Positions 50,250-59,808 of a stretch of 64,000 nt of DNA are shown here, in pieces (positions within the stretch are counted from its first letter, which is position 1; every line of letters begins with the position of its first letter). The position numbers were made by a program, and so were the translations under genes. Origin of the DNA: Acidobacteriota bacterium (GTDB lineage Bacteria; Acidobacteriota; Terriglobia; Terriglobales; SCQP01); the NCBI GenBank assembly GCA_021818955.1, contig JAKASR010000004.1, forward strand, positions 1 through 64,000, given 5' to 3'. The notes under the pieces are model-generated. The model did not search any database. It saw nothing but the letters and a program-made list of their open reading frames with translations, and was not told where the DNA came from.

Positions 50250-50315
50250 ACAGTCCCCCTCTTCGACTCCACATCCTATCGGATGGGAGCCCGCATGCTT
50301 TCGAAAGCGTTAATC

Positions 50316-50321
50316 AGTATA
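50316..50321 (-). promoter_or_regulatory. Possible -10 box for the infC operon
   Basis: TATACT on the minus strand, 67 bases upstream of the AUC start. The -35 (TGGTTT with 17-base spacing) is poor. The leader would contain the GCTTTCGAAAGC palindrome and the small hairpin next to the Shine-Dalgarno. Confidence 0.35.
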
Positions 50322-50541
50322 GCCTGAAGTTGCCCGAAAAACCATAATCCCTAATCCCTGCCCATCATTCAACATCAGCAATCTTTTCCCGCGAAATTGC
50401 GCCGCTGAAAAAAACAGACATTTCGCCTCTAGCGCAGCTTCAGGGATATGATGGGTCTTTGAGGCCGGTAGTCGCCTGCACCACTCTGCTATTGGATTAG
50501 CATCTGAACTTTTGTGAATCCGGCGACAGTTCTGTTACGTC

Positions 50542-50550
50542 TGATAGAAT
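50542..50550 (+). promoter_or_regulatory. Extended -10 promoter for the degP-like gene
   Basis: TGATAGAAT matches TG-N-TATAAT with one change, 80 bases before the ATG. A GAACTTTT further upstream (50506-50513) resembles a sigma-E-type -35, but its partner -10 is at poor spacing. Confidence 0.4.
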
Positions 50551-50630
50551 GTTACAACTCGTAACTGAATGGCGGCCGGAGGGAAGCTGTAGGCGGCAGG
50601 GCTCAAGTGTCGGATTGACAAGGAGTCGAT

Positions 50631-52196
50631 ATGGCGAAGACAGTTTGGACGGGTGGCGCTCATCGTACGCGCCAAATCTTAATTTATGCGTTGATTGGCG
50701 CCGGGGTAACCGGGTCATTAGCCCTGTACCGCATGCGGAATGTCGGGAGTAATTCCCGGCGCGCCCCGGTGCATTATCGGCTCTCGCCGCTAGGACCGTT
50801 ATCTAATCGCCAGGTGGCGCCGCTGATCACGCTTGATCAAGCCCGGGAAGCCATCGTGGATCGTATTCAGCCGGCGGTAGTGGAAATTCAAGTCAGCGCC
50901 AAGCTGCCCCACTCACGCCAGCAGATGCCCGGATATGATAATTCACCCTTTAATCAATTCTTTCAGTTTTTTGGCCAGCAGCCCAATCAGCCGCAATTCG
51001 AGCAGGGGATTGGCAGCGGCTTCATCATCTCACCCGATGGCTATGTGGTCACCAATCGCCATGTGGTCGCTAACGCCACCAATGTCGAAGTTACGTTATC
51101 CAATAATGAGACCTTTAATCATTGTAAGGTGGTCGGCACCGATGCACTGACTGATTTGGCGGTGGTGAAAATCAGTGCCACCAATCTTCCCAGCGTACCC
51201 TGGGGGGATTCCAATCAGCTGAAAGTGGGCCAGGGAGTGATGGCATTTGGCCATCCGTTCGGCATACCCGGTATAACCGTGACCCGCGGTATTATCAGTG
51301 GGCTGGGCCGATCCAGTTATTTGAGCAGCAATCGCGCTCCCGCTGCGATGATTCAAACCGACGCGGCCGTCAATCAGGGCAACTCCGGCGGGCCACTGGT
51401 TAATGACCACGGGCAGGTGATCGGCATCGATTCCGCCATTCTTACCCCCTCAGGCGCTTTCGCCGGGGTGGCGTATGCCGTGCCCAGCAGTTTAGCCAAG
51501 CCCACCACGGCCGAGTTGATCCAATACGGACACGTTAACCGCGGTTTCCTGGGTATTGTTTTGAACCAGTTCACTCCCAGCATGGCGGAACAGTTCCATG
51601 TGCCGGCCAATACCAAGGGCGCGCTGGTCGGCCAAGTGAACCCCGGCTCTCCGGGCGCGAAAGCGGGATTGCAGGTAGGCGATATCATTACCCGTTTCAA
51701 TGGCCACAAAATCACCTCCACCGGCCAGCTTCAGGTGGACGTGCAACTCACCGCTCCCGGCACCACCGCCCAAATGACCGTGTTACGCAATGGCCAGCCC
51801 CAAACCCTCTCGGTAACGGTAGGTAAATACCAAGCCCCTGGCCAGGAGCAACAAGCGTCGAAAGCAGCACAGACCCACGGCGCGAAATTAGGCATTCGTT
51901 CCGAAAATCTGACCGCGCAGATTCGCGATCAGCTTGACCTTCCCTCGTTCATTCATGGCGTGATTATCGACGAAGTTGAACCCGGCAGCCCGGCATATAA
52001 TGCCGGCCTGGAGCGAGGAGACATCATCGAGCAGGTCAATCGGCAGCCGGTCAACAATGTTAACGACCTGCAAAACTTGCTGAGCCAGGCTCCGGCGGGA
52101 AAACCGGTGCTGCTGCTGATCTACCAGGGACGCGGTTCTAATGGCGGCAGCGTGTTCATCCAGGTTTACCCATCGGCGGGCGGCCCGGGGAAATAA
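50631..52196 (+). CDS. DegP/HtrA-family periplasmic serine protease
   Basis: A 521-residue protease/chaperone with an N-terminal membrane anchor (ILIYALIGAGVTGSLALY) and a trypsin-like domain: His144 in VTNRHVV, Asp175 in LTDLAVVK and Ser252 in QGNSGGPLVN. Two PDZ domains follow (about residues 300-390 and 420-510; VNPGSPGAKAGLQVGDIITR and VEPGSPAYNAGLERGDIIEQ). It degrades misfolded envelope proteins. AAGGAG precedes ATG. Complements the SurA-like and Omp85-type genes in the window. Confidence 0.93.
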   Translation: MAKTVWTGGAHRTRQILIYALIGAGVTGSLALYRMRNVGSNSRRAPVHYRLSPLGPLSNRQVAPLITLDQAREAIVDRIQPAVVEIQVSAKLPHSRQQMPGYDNSPFNQFFQFFGQQPNQPQFEQGIGSGFIISPDGYVVTNRHVVANATNVEVTLSNNETFNHCKVVGTDALTDLAVVKISATNLPSVPWGDSNQLKVGQGVMAFGHPFGIPGITVTRGIISGLGRSSYLSSNRAPAAMIQTDAAVNQGNSGGPLVNDHGQVIGIDSAILTPSGAFAGVAYAVPSSLAKPTTAELIQYGHVNRGFLGIVLNQFTPSMAEQFHVPANTKGALVGQVNPGSPGAKAGLQVGDIITRFNGHKITSTGQLQVDVQLTAPGTTAQMTVLRNGQPQTLSVTVGKYQAPGQEQQASKAAQTHGAKLGIRSENLTAQIRDQLDLPSFIHGVIIDEVEPGSPAYNAGLERGDIIEQVNRQPVNNVNDLQNLLSQAPAGKPVLLLIYQGRGSNGGSVFIQVYPSAGGPGK

Positions 52197-52259
52197 TATA
52201 TCTGTGGTTTCAAGTCGGGAATTGAGGCTTGCGCCTCAATTCCCGGCGCTGTTCTCAGC

Positions 52260-53690
52260 TTGAAGTCATCCACCTCACCCCTCATCAGTGTGATTGGCGG
52301 CGGACTGGCGGGCCCGGAGGCCGCCTGGCAGGCGGCGCGGCATGGTTGCCGGGTTCGTTTGTTTGAAATGCGGCCGCGCCTGACAACTGCGGCGCACAAG
52401 ACTGGCGGGCTGGGCGAGTTGGTCTGCTCGAACTCGCTGAAATCCGAAGCTCCTAACTCCGCCCCCTGGCAGCTTAAGCGCGAATTGCGCCAGGCCGGTT
52501 CCCTGCTGCTCGATTGCGCCGAGTCGGCACGCATTCCCGGCGGTCAGGCCTTGACGGTAGACCGCGTCCGGTTTTCCGCCGAAATCGAGCGCCGCCTGGA
52601 GCGAACACCAGGAATTGAACTATTGCGCGAGGAAGTGCGTTCGCTCGATGCGTTGGCCCGCGCGGGACCGGTGATTGTGGCTTCGGGCCCGTTGACCAGC
52701 GCGCCGCTGGCCGAATCGCTGGCGCGCGCGGCCGGCGCCCAACATCTTTATTTTTATGACGCGATCAGCCCGATCGTGGCCGCTGATTCTATCGATCTTG
52801 AACATGCGTTTGCCGCCAACCGCTATGGAACCGGTGAGCCGGATTACCTGAACTGTCCACTCGATAAGAATCAATATGACTGCTTCAATCAAGCGCTGCT
52901 CAGCGCCGAATCCTATCCGCTGCATGAATTCGAGCGGCCCGGCAACTGTGCCGGCGTACCCGACAATCTCGCCCGGGAAGCGGCCCGCTATTTCGAAGCT
53001 TGTCTGCCGCTGGAAGAACTGGCGCGACGCGGCCCGGAAACTTTACGTTTTGGCCCGTTCAAGCCGGTCGGCCTGCGCCATCCGCGCACCGGACGCCTGC
53101 CCTACGCCGTTTTGCAGTTGCGCCGCGAGGATCAGCGCGCCGGCGCCTGGAACTTGGTCGGCTGCCAGAACCACCTCCGGTTTGCCGAACAGGCGCGGGT
53201 GCTGCGCTTGATTCCGGCGCTGCGCCAGGCCGAGTTTCTGCGATACGGCCAGGTCCATCGCAATACGTATCTGAACGCGCCCGCCGTGCTCCTGCCCAAT
53301 CTCGCTCTGCGGCGCCAGCCGGAGATTTACATTGCCGGCCAACTATGCGGCACCGAAGGCTACCTGGAAGCTATCGCCACCGGCTTGCTGGCCGGGACGC
53401 TGGCTGCGCGATATGCATTGGGATTGGGTGTAACTCCGCCACCCCGCGCGAGCGCGCTGGGATCGCTCCTCGCCTACATGCAATCCGCCCACCCCGCCAG
53501 CTATGCCCCCGCCAACATGACCTTCGACCTGCTCCCGCCTTTAGAAAATGGCTCGCGCCTCAGCCGCCCCGAACGCCATGCGCGTATTTGTCAGGCGGCC
53601 ATGGAGGCGCATGGTCACTGGTGGCGCGCCGTTCAGCCCGCGCCGCATTCCGTCAATATGGAGTTGGCGTCGGTGACATCCCCGGCATGA
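52260..53690 (+). CDS. trmFO: Methylenetetrahydrofolate-tRNA-(uracil-5-)-methyltransferase
   Basis: The folate- and FAD-dependent enzyme that makes ribothymidine at tRNA position 54. FAD fold ISVIGGGLAGPEAAWQAARHG; characteristic FEMRPRLTTAAHKTGGLGEL and CSNSLKSEAPNSAP; catalytic-type cysteines in YLNCPLDKNQYDCF; and GQLCGTEGYLEAIATGLLAG. A TTG start (52260) gives 476 residues; the next GTG would lose eight. Typical length 435-470. It follows the protease by 63 bases; there is no known functional link. Confidence 0.93.
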   Translation: MKSSTSPLISVIGGGLAGPEAAWQAARHGCRVRLFEMRPRLTTAAHKTGGLGELVCSNSLKSEAPNSAPWQLKRELRQAGSLLLDCAESARIPGGQALTVDRVRFSAEIERRLERTPGIELLREEVRSLDALARAGPVIVASGPLTSAPLAESLARAAGAQHLYFYDAISPIVAADSIDLEHAFAANRYGTGEPDYLNCPLDKNQYDCFNQALLSAESYPLHEFERPGNCAGVPDNLAREAARYFEACLPLEELARRGPETLRFGPFKPVGLRHPRTGRLPYAVLQLRREDQRAGAWNLVGCQNHLRFAEQARVLRLIPALRQAEFLRYGQVHRNTYLNAPAVLLPNLALRRQPEIYIAGQLCGTEGYLEAIATGLLAGTLAARYALGLGVTPPPRASALGSLLAYMQSAHPASYAPANMTFDLLPPLENGSRLSRPERHARICQAAMEAHGHWWRAVQPAPHSVNMELASVTSPA

Positions 53691-53751
53691 CGCCCGGCCA
53701 TTGACTGAGTCCGATTTGACTTCCTCGCCGGCATTCCCTAGCCTGAATTTT

Positions 53752-56430
53752 ATGCGCCGCAACATCCTGCCTCGTGTTTTCGCGCCGTTTCTCCTCTCCA
53801 CCGGACTGCTTCTGGCCGCAACCCCGAAAACCACGCCGCTGCATACCAGCATCACCCGCGCCACCCTGTCCAACGGCCTGCGGGTGGTGATCGTGCGGGA
53901 TCCGCTGGCATCGGTGGCCACGGTGGTGATGAATTACCGCGTGGGTTCGGATGAAACTCCGGCCGGGTTTCCCGGTACCGCGCATGCCCAGGAACATATG
54001 ATGTTTCGCGGCAGCCCCGGCCTGACCAAGGGACAACTGGCCGAAATCACCGCCGATATGGGCGGCAATTTCAATGCCGATACTCAAAACACGGTCACGC
54101 AATATTTCTACACTGTCCCCGCCGAAGACCTGAACCTGGCGCTGCGCATCACCGCAATTCGCGCCAGCGGCGTCAACGATTCGGCCAAAGAATGGGCCAA
54201 AGAGCGCGGAGCGATCGAGCAGGAAGTGGCGTCCGATTTATCCAATCCGACCTACGTTTTTTATATCAAGCTGCTGAAAATCATGTTTGCCGGAACACCT
54301 TACGCCAATGACGCGCTCGGCACCCGTCCTAGTTTCAACCGCACCACCGCCGCCGCCTTGCGGCGTTTTTACCGGAATTGGTATGCGCCTAACAATGCCA
54401 TCCTGATTGTCTCGGGCGATGTCGATCCCGTACCGGCGATGGCGGAAATCCGCAAGCTGTTTGCCGGCATCAAACGGCGGCCGCTGCCGCCGCGCCCGGC
54501 GATCAAACTCGGTCCGATCACGACCCAGCGTATCAACCAGGTGACGGATCTGCCCTATGGCCTCACTGCCATTGCCTTTCGCCTGCCGGGCAGCGATAGT
54601 CCCGATTATGCCGCCACTAATGTGTTGGCGGATGTGTTAAGCAGCCAGCGCGGCAGCCTCTTCGCGCTGGCGCCGGAAGGCAAGGCGCTCTATGCCGGGT
54701 TTGAACTGGCCAATACTTTGCCGAAAGCCAGCTTGGGCTTCGCTCTGGGCGCTTTTCCCAAAAGCGGCAATGGCCCGTTACTGCTGAACCAGATGCGCGC
54801 GGTGCTGGCCGCGGATTTGAAGAATGGATTGCCCCCGGACCTGGTCGCCGCCGCTAAAGCACATGAAGTAGCCGACGCCGAATTTGAGCGTAATTCGATT
54901 TCCGGCCTCGCCTTTTTGTGGTCGAATGCGCTGGCGGTCGAAGGCCGGCGCTCTCCGGAAGACGACATTCGCGCAATCGAGCGCGTCACTACCGCCGACG
55001 TCAATCGGGTGGCACGCCAATACCTGCGTTCCGATCATGCGGTCGAAGCGGTCTTGACTCCGCAGACCTCCGGTAAACCCATCAGCCGCAAACGCTTCGG
55101 CGGCCAGGAATCCTTCGCGCCCAGCAAAGTTACCCCGGTGATTTTGCCCGCCTGGGCAAAAAAAGCGCTAGGACAGCTCCGTATCCCGGCCTGGAAACTG
55201 CATCCGGTGGATAAAACTCTGCCCAATGGCCTGCGCCTGATTGTGGTGCCGGAAACCATTAGTAACACCATCAGTGTATTTGGGCGCATTAAAACCAATT
55301 CCGATCTGGAAACTCCTCCCCATCAGGAAGGCGCGGCCGACATTCTCGATCAACTCTTCCCCTATGGCACCATCACGCTCTCCCGGTTGGCTTTCCACAA
55401 GGCGCTCGATGATATTGCCGCGCGCGAACATGCCGGCTCCAGTTTTTCGCTCCAGGTGCTGCCGCAACATTTTGATCGTGGATTGCAATTGCTGGCGGCG
55501 AATGAGCTGACGCCGGGCTTGCCGGTTCCCGCCTTCTCGATTGTCCAGCGGCAAACCGCGGGCGAAGTTGCCGGCGAATTACAAAGTCCATCTTTTCTCA
55601 GCCAGTTAGCGCTGGATGGCGCGCTCTATCCGCCTCACGATCCCATCCTGCGTCACCCCACGCCGCAAAGCGTGATGAGCTTGACCCGGGCTGACGTCCA
55701 GCATTATTACAACTACGCCTTTCGCCCCGACCTGACCACGATTGTGGTCATCGGCAACGTCACACCCGCTTTGGCCGAAACGGAAATCGTGAAATACTTC
55801 GGCGCGTGGAAAGCTAGCGGTCCCAAGCCTCCCACCGATTATTCACCGGCGCCAGCTAATCCTCTGCATTTTTCCAATGTTCCCGACCGCAGCCGGGTGC
55901 AAGATACGGTTACCTTCGCGGAAACTCTGCAATTGAACCGTTTCAATCCCGATTTTTATGCGCTCTCGCTCGGCAATACCATTCTAGGCGGCGGTTTTTA
56001 CGCCTCGCGTTTCTATCGCGACCTGCGCGAAAATGGCGGCTTGGTCTATTACGTCGGCTCCAATATGGATATTGGCCGCACCCGTTCCAGCTATGAGGTG
56101 AATTTGGGCTGCGATCCGCCCAATGTTTCCCGCGCGCGGGCTATTGTGATTCGCGATCTGAGCGCCATGCAAGACGCGCCGCCCAGCTCGGAAGAAATGC
56201 ATCAGGCGAAAGCGCAATTGCTACGCCAGTTACCGCTCTCGCAGGCCAGCGTGGGCAGCATCGCCATGGGCTTATTGAGCCGTTCGCTTACCGGCCTGCC
56301 GCTCAATGAACCGGAAATTGCCGCTCAGCGTTATTTCACCTTGAAGGCCGTTGCGGTGCAGGCCGCCTTCCGTAAATGGGTGCGGCCGAAAGACCTGGTG
56401 CAAATTGTCACCGGTCCGCCTCCCCACTAG
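53752..56430 (+). CDS. M16-family (pitrilysin-like) zinc peptidase, exported
   Basis: ATG 53752 begins a signal peptide (MRRNILPRVFAPFLLSTGLL). The 892-residue protein has two homologous halves. The first holds the inverted zinc motif His78-Ala-Gln-Glu81-His82 (HAQEHMMF) with the distal Glu in RGAIEQEVASDL; the second half lacks HxxEH, as in many fused M16 proteins, and has substrate-binding RFYRDLRENGGLVYYVG. It likely degrades peptides in the periplasm. A single gene followed by a repeat element. Confidence 0.9.
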   Translation: MRRNILPRVFAPFLLSTGLLLAATPKTTPLHTSITRATLSNGLRVVIVRDPLASVATVVMNYRVGSDETPAGFPGTAHAQEHMMFRGSPGLTKGQLAEITADMGGNFNADTQNTVTQYFYTVPAEDLNLALRITAIRASGVNDSAKEWAKERGAIEQEVASDLSNPTYVFYIKLLKIMFAGTPYANDALGTRPSFNRTTAAALRRFYRNWYAPNNAILIVSGDVDPVPAMAEIRKLFAGIKRRPLPPRPAIKLGPITTQRINQVTDLPYGLTAIAFRLPGSDSPDYAATNVLADVLSSQRGSLFALAPEGKALYAGFELANTLPKASLGFALGAFPKSGNGPLLLNQMRAVLAADLKNGLPPDLVAAAKAHEVADAEFERNSISGLAFLWSNALAVEGRRSPEDDIRAIERVTTADVNRVARQYLRSDHAVEAVLTPQTSGKPISRKRFGGQESFAPSKVTPVILPAWAKKALGQLRIPAWKLHPVDKTLPNGLRLIVVPETISNTISVFGRIKTNSDLETPPHQEGAADILDQLFPYGTITLSRLAFHKALDDIAAREHAGSSFSLQVLPQHFDRGLQLLAANELTPGLPVPAFSIVQRQTAGEVAGELQSPSFLSQLALDGALYPPHDPILRHPTPQSVMSLTRADVQHYYNYAFRPDLTTIVVIGNVTPALAETEIVKYFGAWKASGPKPPTDYSPAPANPLHFSNVPDRSRVQDTVTFAETLQLNRFNPDFYALSLGNTILGGGFYASRFYRDLRENGGLVYYVGSNMDIGRTRSSYEVNLGCDPPNVSRARAIVIRDLSAMQDAPPSSEEMHQAKAQLLRQLPLSQASVGSIAMGLLSRSLTGLPLNEPEIAAQRYFTLKAVAVQAAFRKWVRPKDLVQIVTGPPPH

Positions 56431-56440
56431 CCGGGTGACC

Positions 56441-56676
56441 GCGGCTCGGCCGCTTTTACTTTTAGGCGCAAACGCTCGCCCCATCACGCGCGTCATCGTG
56501 ATGGGAAATCGATCTAACTTTGTTTGGCGCAATTCTTGTCTTGCGGAAATTGCTTATTTTGGCGCGGGATCCGCCCGCCGCGGAAACCCTGCGCTTTGGC
56601 CTGTGGACATCACTTCGGGCAATTTCCTCGAATCGCCAATGACATGAGCGGCTATCCGACTTGGCCGTTAATGCTT
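56441..56676 (+). repeat. Dispersed hairpin element, copy 8 (variant hairpin 2)
   Basis: The ends are conserved (GCGGCTCGGCCGC plus T-run; GACTTGGCCGTTAATGC), but hairpin 2 has an unrelated stem at the same place: CCCATCACG (56480-56488) and CGTGATGGG (56497-56505), nine perfect pairs. Modules B and C are present but diverged (GGCGCGGG...CCCTGCGC; GGGCAATTTCCTCGAATCGCC). It starts 10 bases after the M16 stop. Confidence 0.8.
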
Positions 56677-56907
56677 TGAGCTCTCTTATCTGTTCGAATA
56701 CGGCTTTCAGTGATAAATGCCGGAGAATCAATGCCTATGAGTGCCGGATTTGACAACTCATTTTTCAAATAAATTACAGCCTTCTGACTTGAATGGCCGT
56801 GTTATTCTGATGACCTATTGTATTTTGGGTTAAAAGGCATAGACCCCCCGGCTATGCTTATGGTTTGCGCCGCATCTTTATAGCGGCCCTTTTAGGAGGG
56901 ACGGGGA
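56677..56907 (+). promoter_or_regulatory. Upstream region of the TPR gene
   Basis: A perfect -35 TTGACA lies at 56750-56755 in an AT-rich stretch, but no convincing -10 at 16-18 bases (ATTACA at best). Nearer the gene, AAGGCATAG and CTATGCTT (about 56836-56861) can pair around ACCCCCCGG, with one bulge. The TPR ribosome binding site AGGAGGG is very strong. No gene seen. Confidence 0.35.
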
Positions 56908-59091
56908 ATGGGCTTATCCTGGGCACTACGCTGGCGCCTGCGCCGTTTGCGCAAGCAGGCGGATCAATGCGCCGCACGGGGTTTACAAAACGAAGTCCGG
57001 CTACTGCGTGAAAAGGCCGCGCGCTTGGCCCTGCTTGCCGGTCCCAATGCGTGGAGTGCACATTACCTGCGGCTATGGGGCGAAGCGCTGCTCTGGCAAG
57101 GACAGACCCCGCAAGCGCGGGAAATATTTGAAAAATCGCGTCAGGCGCTGTCGGAGAGAGGTTACCGGGCCGAAACTTTCCGCGTGCTGCTCAATCTCGT
57201 CCGTATCGCTATCTATCAGGCGCAATGGCAGGCCGCCGGCAATTATTTGGATGAAGCCTCGCGGCTCTCGCCCTCGGCGATGCAACTCTGCGAACTGCAT
57301 GAATTACGCGGCGAGCTGGAGCATGCCCAGGGTAATTTCAACCGTGCCCGGGTGCTTTTGGAACAGGCGCGGCAAATCGCCCGCGGTCAAGCGCAAAATA
57401 TCCGCGAAGGCTGGCTACTGTATGCTCTGGCGCAGTTGGAATGCGACAGCGGAAATTTAAACCGTGCGCTGGAGCAGATCGAAATGGCGGAAAAACTGTG
57501 GGCGGGCCGCGAACTGCTTGGCCGCCCGCAGGCGCTGCGATTGCGCGCCCGGGTGGAACGCCGGCGCGGCCAGGCGGGCCATTCGCAAGCCCATTTTCTG
57601 TCCGCACTGCAACTCTTCAGCGCCTTGCAGTTTGCCGAAGGCATCGCCGCCTCGCAATCCGGACTGGCGGGGGATGCGATTCTGGCCGGACGGGCGCAGG
57701 AAGCGGAGTCCCTGCTGGATGAAGCCAGCGCCGGGTATCAGCGCATGGCTTACCACACCCGGCTTGTGGCCATGCTATTGACTCGCGTGGACCTGCACCT
57801 GCTCACCGGCAATCTGGCTTGGGCGCGCAAGCGCTGTGAAGAGGCCCTCAAGCTGAGCCGCGAAATCGGCGATTTGCTCTCGGAAGCCGAGGCTTGCTGG
57901 CGCTTAGGCGACATGGAAGGCCGGGTGAGCGGACGGGAATCGGCCCAACCGCAATTGCTCACCGCCTTGCGCATCTTCCGCCAGGTTGGCAGCCGATTGG
58001 GAGAGGCCCAGGTGTTGCTCAGCCTGGCGCAGGCACAAGCCCCGGAGGGCGAGTCCCAGCCCTGGTTGGAGCAAGCGCTGACCTGTTTTCATGAGAGTGG
58101 CTGCTGGCAGGGCCAAGCCCAGGCACTGTTAATGAAAGCCCAGGCTTGCCGTACGGACGGCTACATGGAAGAAGCCCACAATTTATATCAGAAAGCGGGA
58201 CAGTTCTATCAGCGCATAGAAAGCAAAACCGGCCTGGCGCAAGTGGCTTTGGGCTTGGGCGACCTGGAACGTTTGCGCGGCGAAAATCCGGCTTCGGCCA
58301 TGAGCCATTACGACAATGCGCAGCGGCTATTTCAAGCACTGGAGGACCGCTTGGGAGAATCGGCGGTGCGGCGAGCTCGCGCCCAATTGCTGGCCTTGTC
58401 CGACGCCAACGCCGCCCGCGAGCAATATCAACAGGCGCTCAGCTTGTTGAGCGAGCGCGAGTTGGCTGAAAAGGCGCATATCCTGCTGGGTCTAAGCGAC
58501 CTGGATCTGAAGAACGGCAACTACGAGGCTGCCCGCGACAATTTGATTTGGGCGAGCGATATGTATCAAAAGTCCGGCGCCCGCATGGGCTGGGGACATG
58601 CCATGCGCAAGCTCGGCCATCTGGAAATGTTGCTGGAAAATTACCCCTCGGCGCAGCAACATCTCGATTTTGCGCTGGCGCTCTATGAGCAGATGCAGGA
58701 TTCCTGGGGACTGGGAAAAACCCTGCTCGCGCTGGGCGCCCTCGCCCAACGCAAACAGCACTGGGATGATGCCGCCCGGTATTATCACGCGGCTATCGAG
58801 ATTTACCGCCGGGTCAATCAACGCCGGCAACTCGGAAATTCGCTGCTGGGTCTCGCCAGCGTCGAACGCGAATTGCGGCAATACGATTTAGCGCGAGAAC
58901 ACTACCTCGAAGCGCGCACTAATTTTCATACCTGCGCCGATTTGCCCCAGGAACAGGATGCGCTGCGCCAGTTGGGCGATCTGGAAATGGCCGCGGGAAG
59001 GGTGCCGCAAGCCATGCAGTATTACAACGAGCTCCGCTCTTTATATGGCATTGCCCATGCCCGCCTGCCTACCGCCGGCTCGCTGCTATAG
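56908..59091 (+). CDS. Large TPR-repeat protein
   Basis: A 727-residue cytosolic protein with no signal peptide or membrane segment, made almost wholly of helical repeats of about 34-40 residues with Trp/Leu-Gly-Ala pattern: for example EAESLLDEASAGYQRMAYHT, ARKRCEEALKLSREIGDL, SAQQHLDFALALYEQMQDSW and AARYYHAAIEIYRRVNQRRQ. It begins with a basic patch (RWRLRRLRKQADQCAARG). No catalytic or DNA-binding domain is evident, unlike related regulators where a TPR block follows a winged helix. Probably a scaffold. Strong AGGAGGG ribosome binding site. Confidence 0.8.
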   Translation: MGLSWALRWRLRRLRKQADQCAARGLQNEVRLLREKAARLALLAGPNAWSAHYLRLWGEALLWQGQTPQAREIFEKSRQALSERGYRAETFRVLLNLVRIAIYQAQWQAAGNYLDEASRLSPSAMQLCELHELRGELEHAQGNFNRARVLLEQARQIARGQAQNIREGWLLYALAQLECDSGNLNRALEQIEMAEKLWAGRELLGRPQALRLRARVERRRGQAGHSQAHFLSALQLFSALQFAEGIAASQSGLAGDAILAGRAQEAESLLDEASAGYQRMAYHTRLVAMLLTRVDLHLLTGNLAWARKRCEEALKLSREIGDLLSEAEACWRLGDMEGRVSGRESAQPQLLTALRIFRQVGSRLGEAQVLLSLAQAQAPEGESQPWLEQALTCFHESGCWQGQAQALLMKAQACRTDGYMEEAHNLYQKAGQFYQRIESKTGLAQVALGLGDLERLRGENPASAMSHYDNAQRLFQALEDRLGESAVRRARAQLLALSDANAAREQYQQALSLLSERELAEKAHILLGLSDLDLKNGNYEAARDNLIWASDMYQKSGARMGWGHAMRKLGHLEMLLENYPSAQQHLDFALALYEQMQDSWGLGKTLLALGALAQRKQHWDDAARYYHAAIEIYRRVNQRRQLGNSLLGLASVERELRQYDLAREHYLEARTNFHTCADLPQEQDALRQLGDLEMAAGRVPQAMQYYNELRSLYGIAHARLPTAGSLL

Positions 59092-59104
59092 CCAATCCAA
59101 AGCC

Positions 59105-59761
59105 ATGCGTAAATTCCCTTGCCTCCCTGCTTCCCGGCCCGTTAACTCTCTGCCAGGCCCTGTGCGCTTTGGTTTTGCCGCCGTCCTGGCTTTCTTGGCG
59201 GCGATTGGCATGGGTTGTCACTATCGCAGTGGAACTTCCTTATTAGGCAAAACCCTTTCTTCGGTCCCGGTCAGCGGAACGTATGTATGCCGCTCGATGG
59301 GCAGCCATGCCTGCGATCAGCGCACGGAAATTAATCTGACTGCCCAGGGAGTCTGGTCCTCGACAGGGAGCTACTCCGGCTCCTATTCAGTAAATGGTGA
59401 CCAAGTGACTTTCAACGGTTTTGGCGGTCCAGCCGGCTGGGGAGCGGCGCGGTTCGCTCATCCGCCGGCTGGCGATACGCTGACATTCGGGAACGTGGTG
59501 TTTCAGCAACCGGCGCCCATTCCCGCTTCCCTGCCCGGCATTTATAAATGCCAGGGTTGTTTCGGTACGATTGTGCTCCAGGCGGACGGCACCTGGAAAT
59601 ATCCCGACGGAAGCGATGGCGGAAGCTATTACATCCTTGATGGCCAATTGCAATTTTCCGGCTTGACTTCGGGCCCGGCGGCCTGGGGCCCTGCCCGGCT
59701 GACTGCGGGAAGTTTCAGCTTCGGCAGTACCGGCCACCCGCTGCGCTTCGCCAAGCAATAA
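59105..59761 (+). CDS. Exported protein with duplicated beta domain, unknown function
   Basis: ATG 59105 lies 13 bases after the TPR stop. The 218 residues have a signal (RFGFAAVLAFLAAIGMGCHY) with a Cys that could be lipidated, though the lipobox is imperfect. Two tandem copies of one motif follow: G-x-Y-x-C, I-x-L, G-x-W, GSY, V-x-F-x-G, GPAGWGAAR in the first and GPAAWGPAR in the second (about residues 60-130 and 140-215). I do not recognise the family. Likely co-transcribed with the TPR gene. Confidence 0.65.
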   Translation: MRKFPCLPASRPVNSLPGPVRFGFAAVLAFLAAIGMGCHYRSGTSLLGKTLSSVPVSGTYVCRSMGSHACDQRTEINLTAQGVWSSTGSYSGSYSVNGDQVTFNGFGGPAGWGAARFAHPPAGDTLTFGNVVFQQPAPIPASLPGIYKCQGCFGTIVLQADGTWKYPDGSDGGSYYILDGQLQFSGLTSGPAAWGPARLTAGSFSFGSTGHPLRFAKQ

Positions 59762-59808
59762 AAGCGCGGGGGTGGAGACGGAGCAGTCCTTGACTGTGCC
59801 TGCGGCCT

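Larger units (their letters stand above)
50250..50630. other. Divergent control region between infC operon and degP-like gene
   Basis: No gene is seen in these 381 bases. For infC (minus) there are a TATACT box, a GCTTTCGAAAGC palindrome (50299-50310) and a small CATCC/GGATG hairpin just upstream of the Shine-Dalgarno. For the protease (plus) there is an extended -10. The centre (about 50340-50500) shows no structure I recognise. Confidence 0.5.

Noticed and set aside
49958-50272. 104-residue frame overlapping the infC start
   Set aside because: It is out of frame with IF-3, which is strongly supported across this stretch.
50340-50500. tRNA-like sequence between infC and the degP-like gene
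   Set aside because: Short matches such as GGTAGTCGCC do not extend to a cloverleaf; no T-arm or acceptor pairing was found.
50505-50535. Sigma-E-type promoter for the degP-like gene
   Set aside because: GAACTTTT matches a -35 well, but the nearest TCTG is spaced too far; the extended -10 TGATAGAAT is a better candidate.
53701-53752. Upstream TTG start of the M16 peptidase
   Set aside because: It would place polar residues before the signal peptide; ATG 53752 opens directly on the signal sequence.
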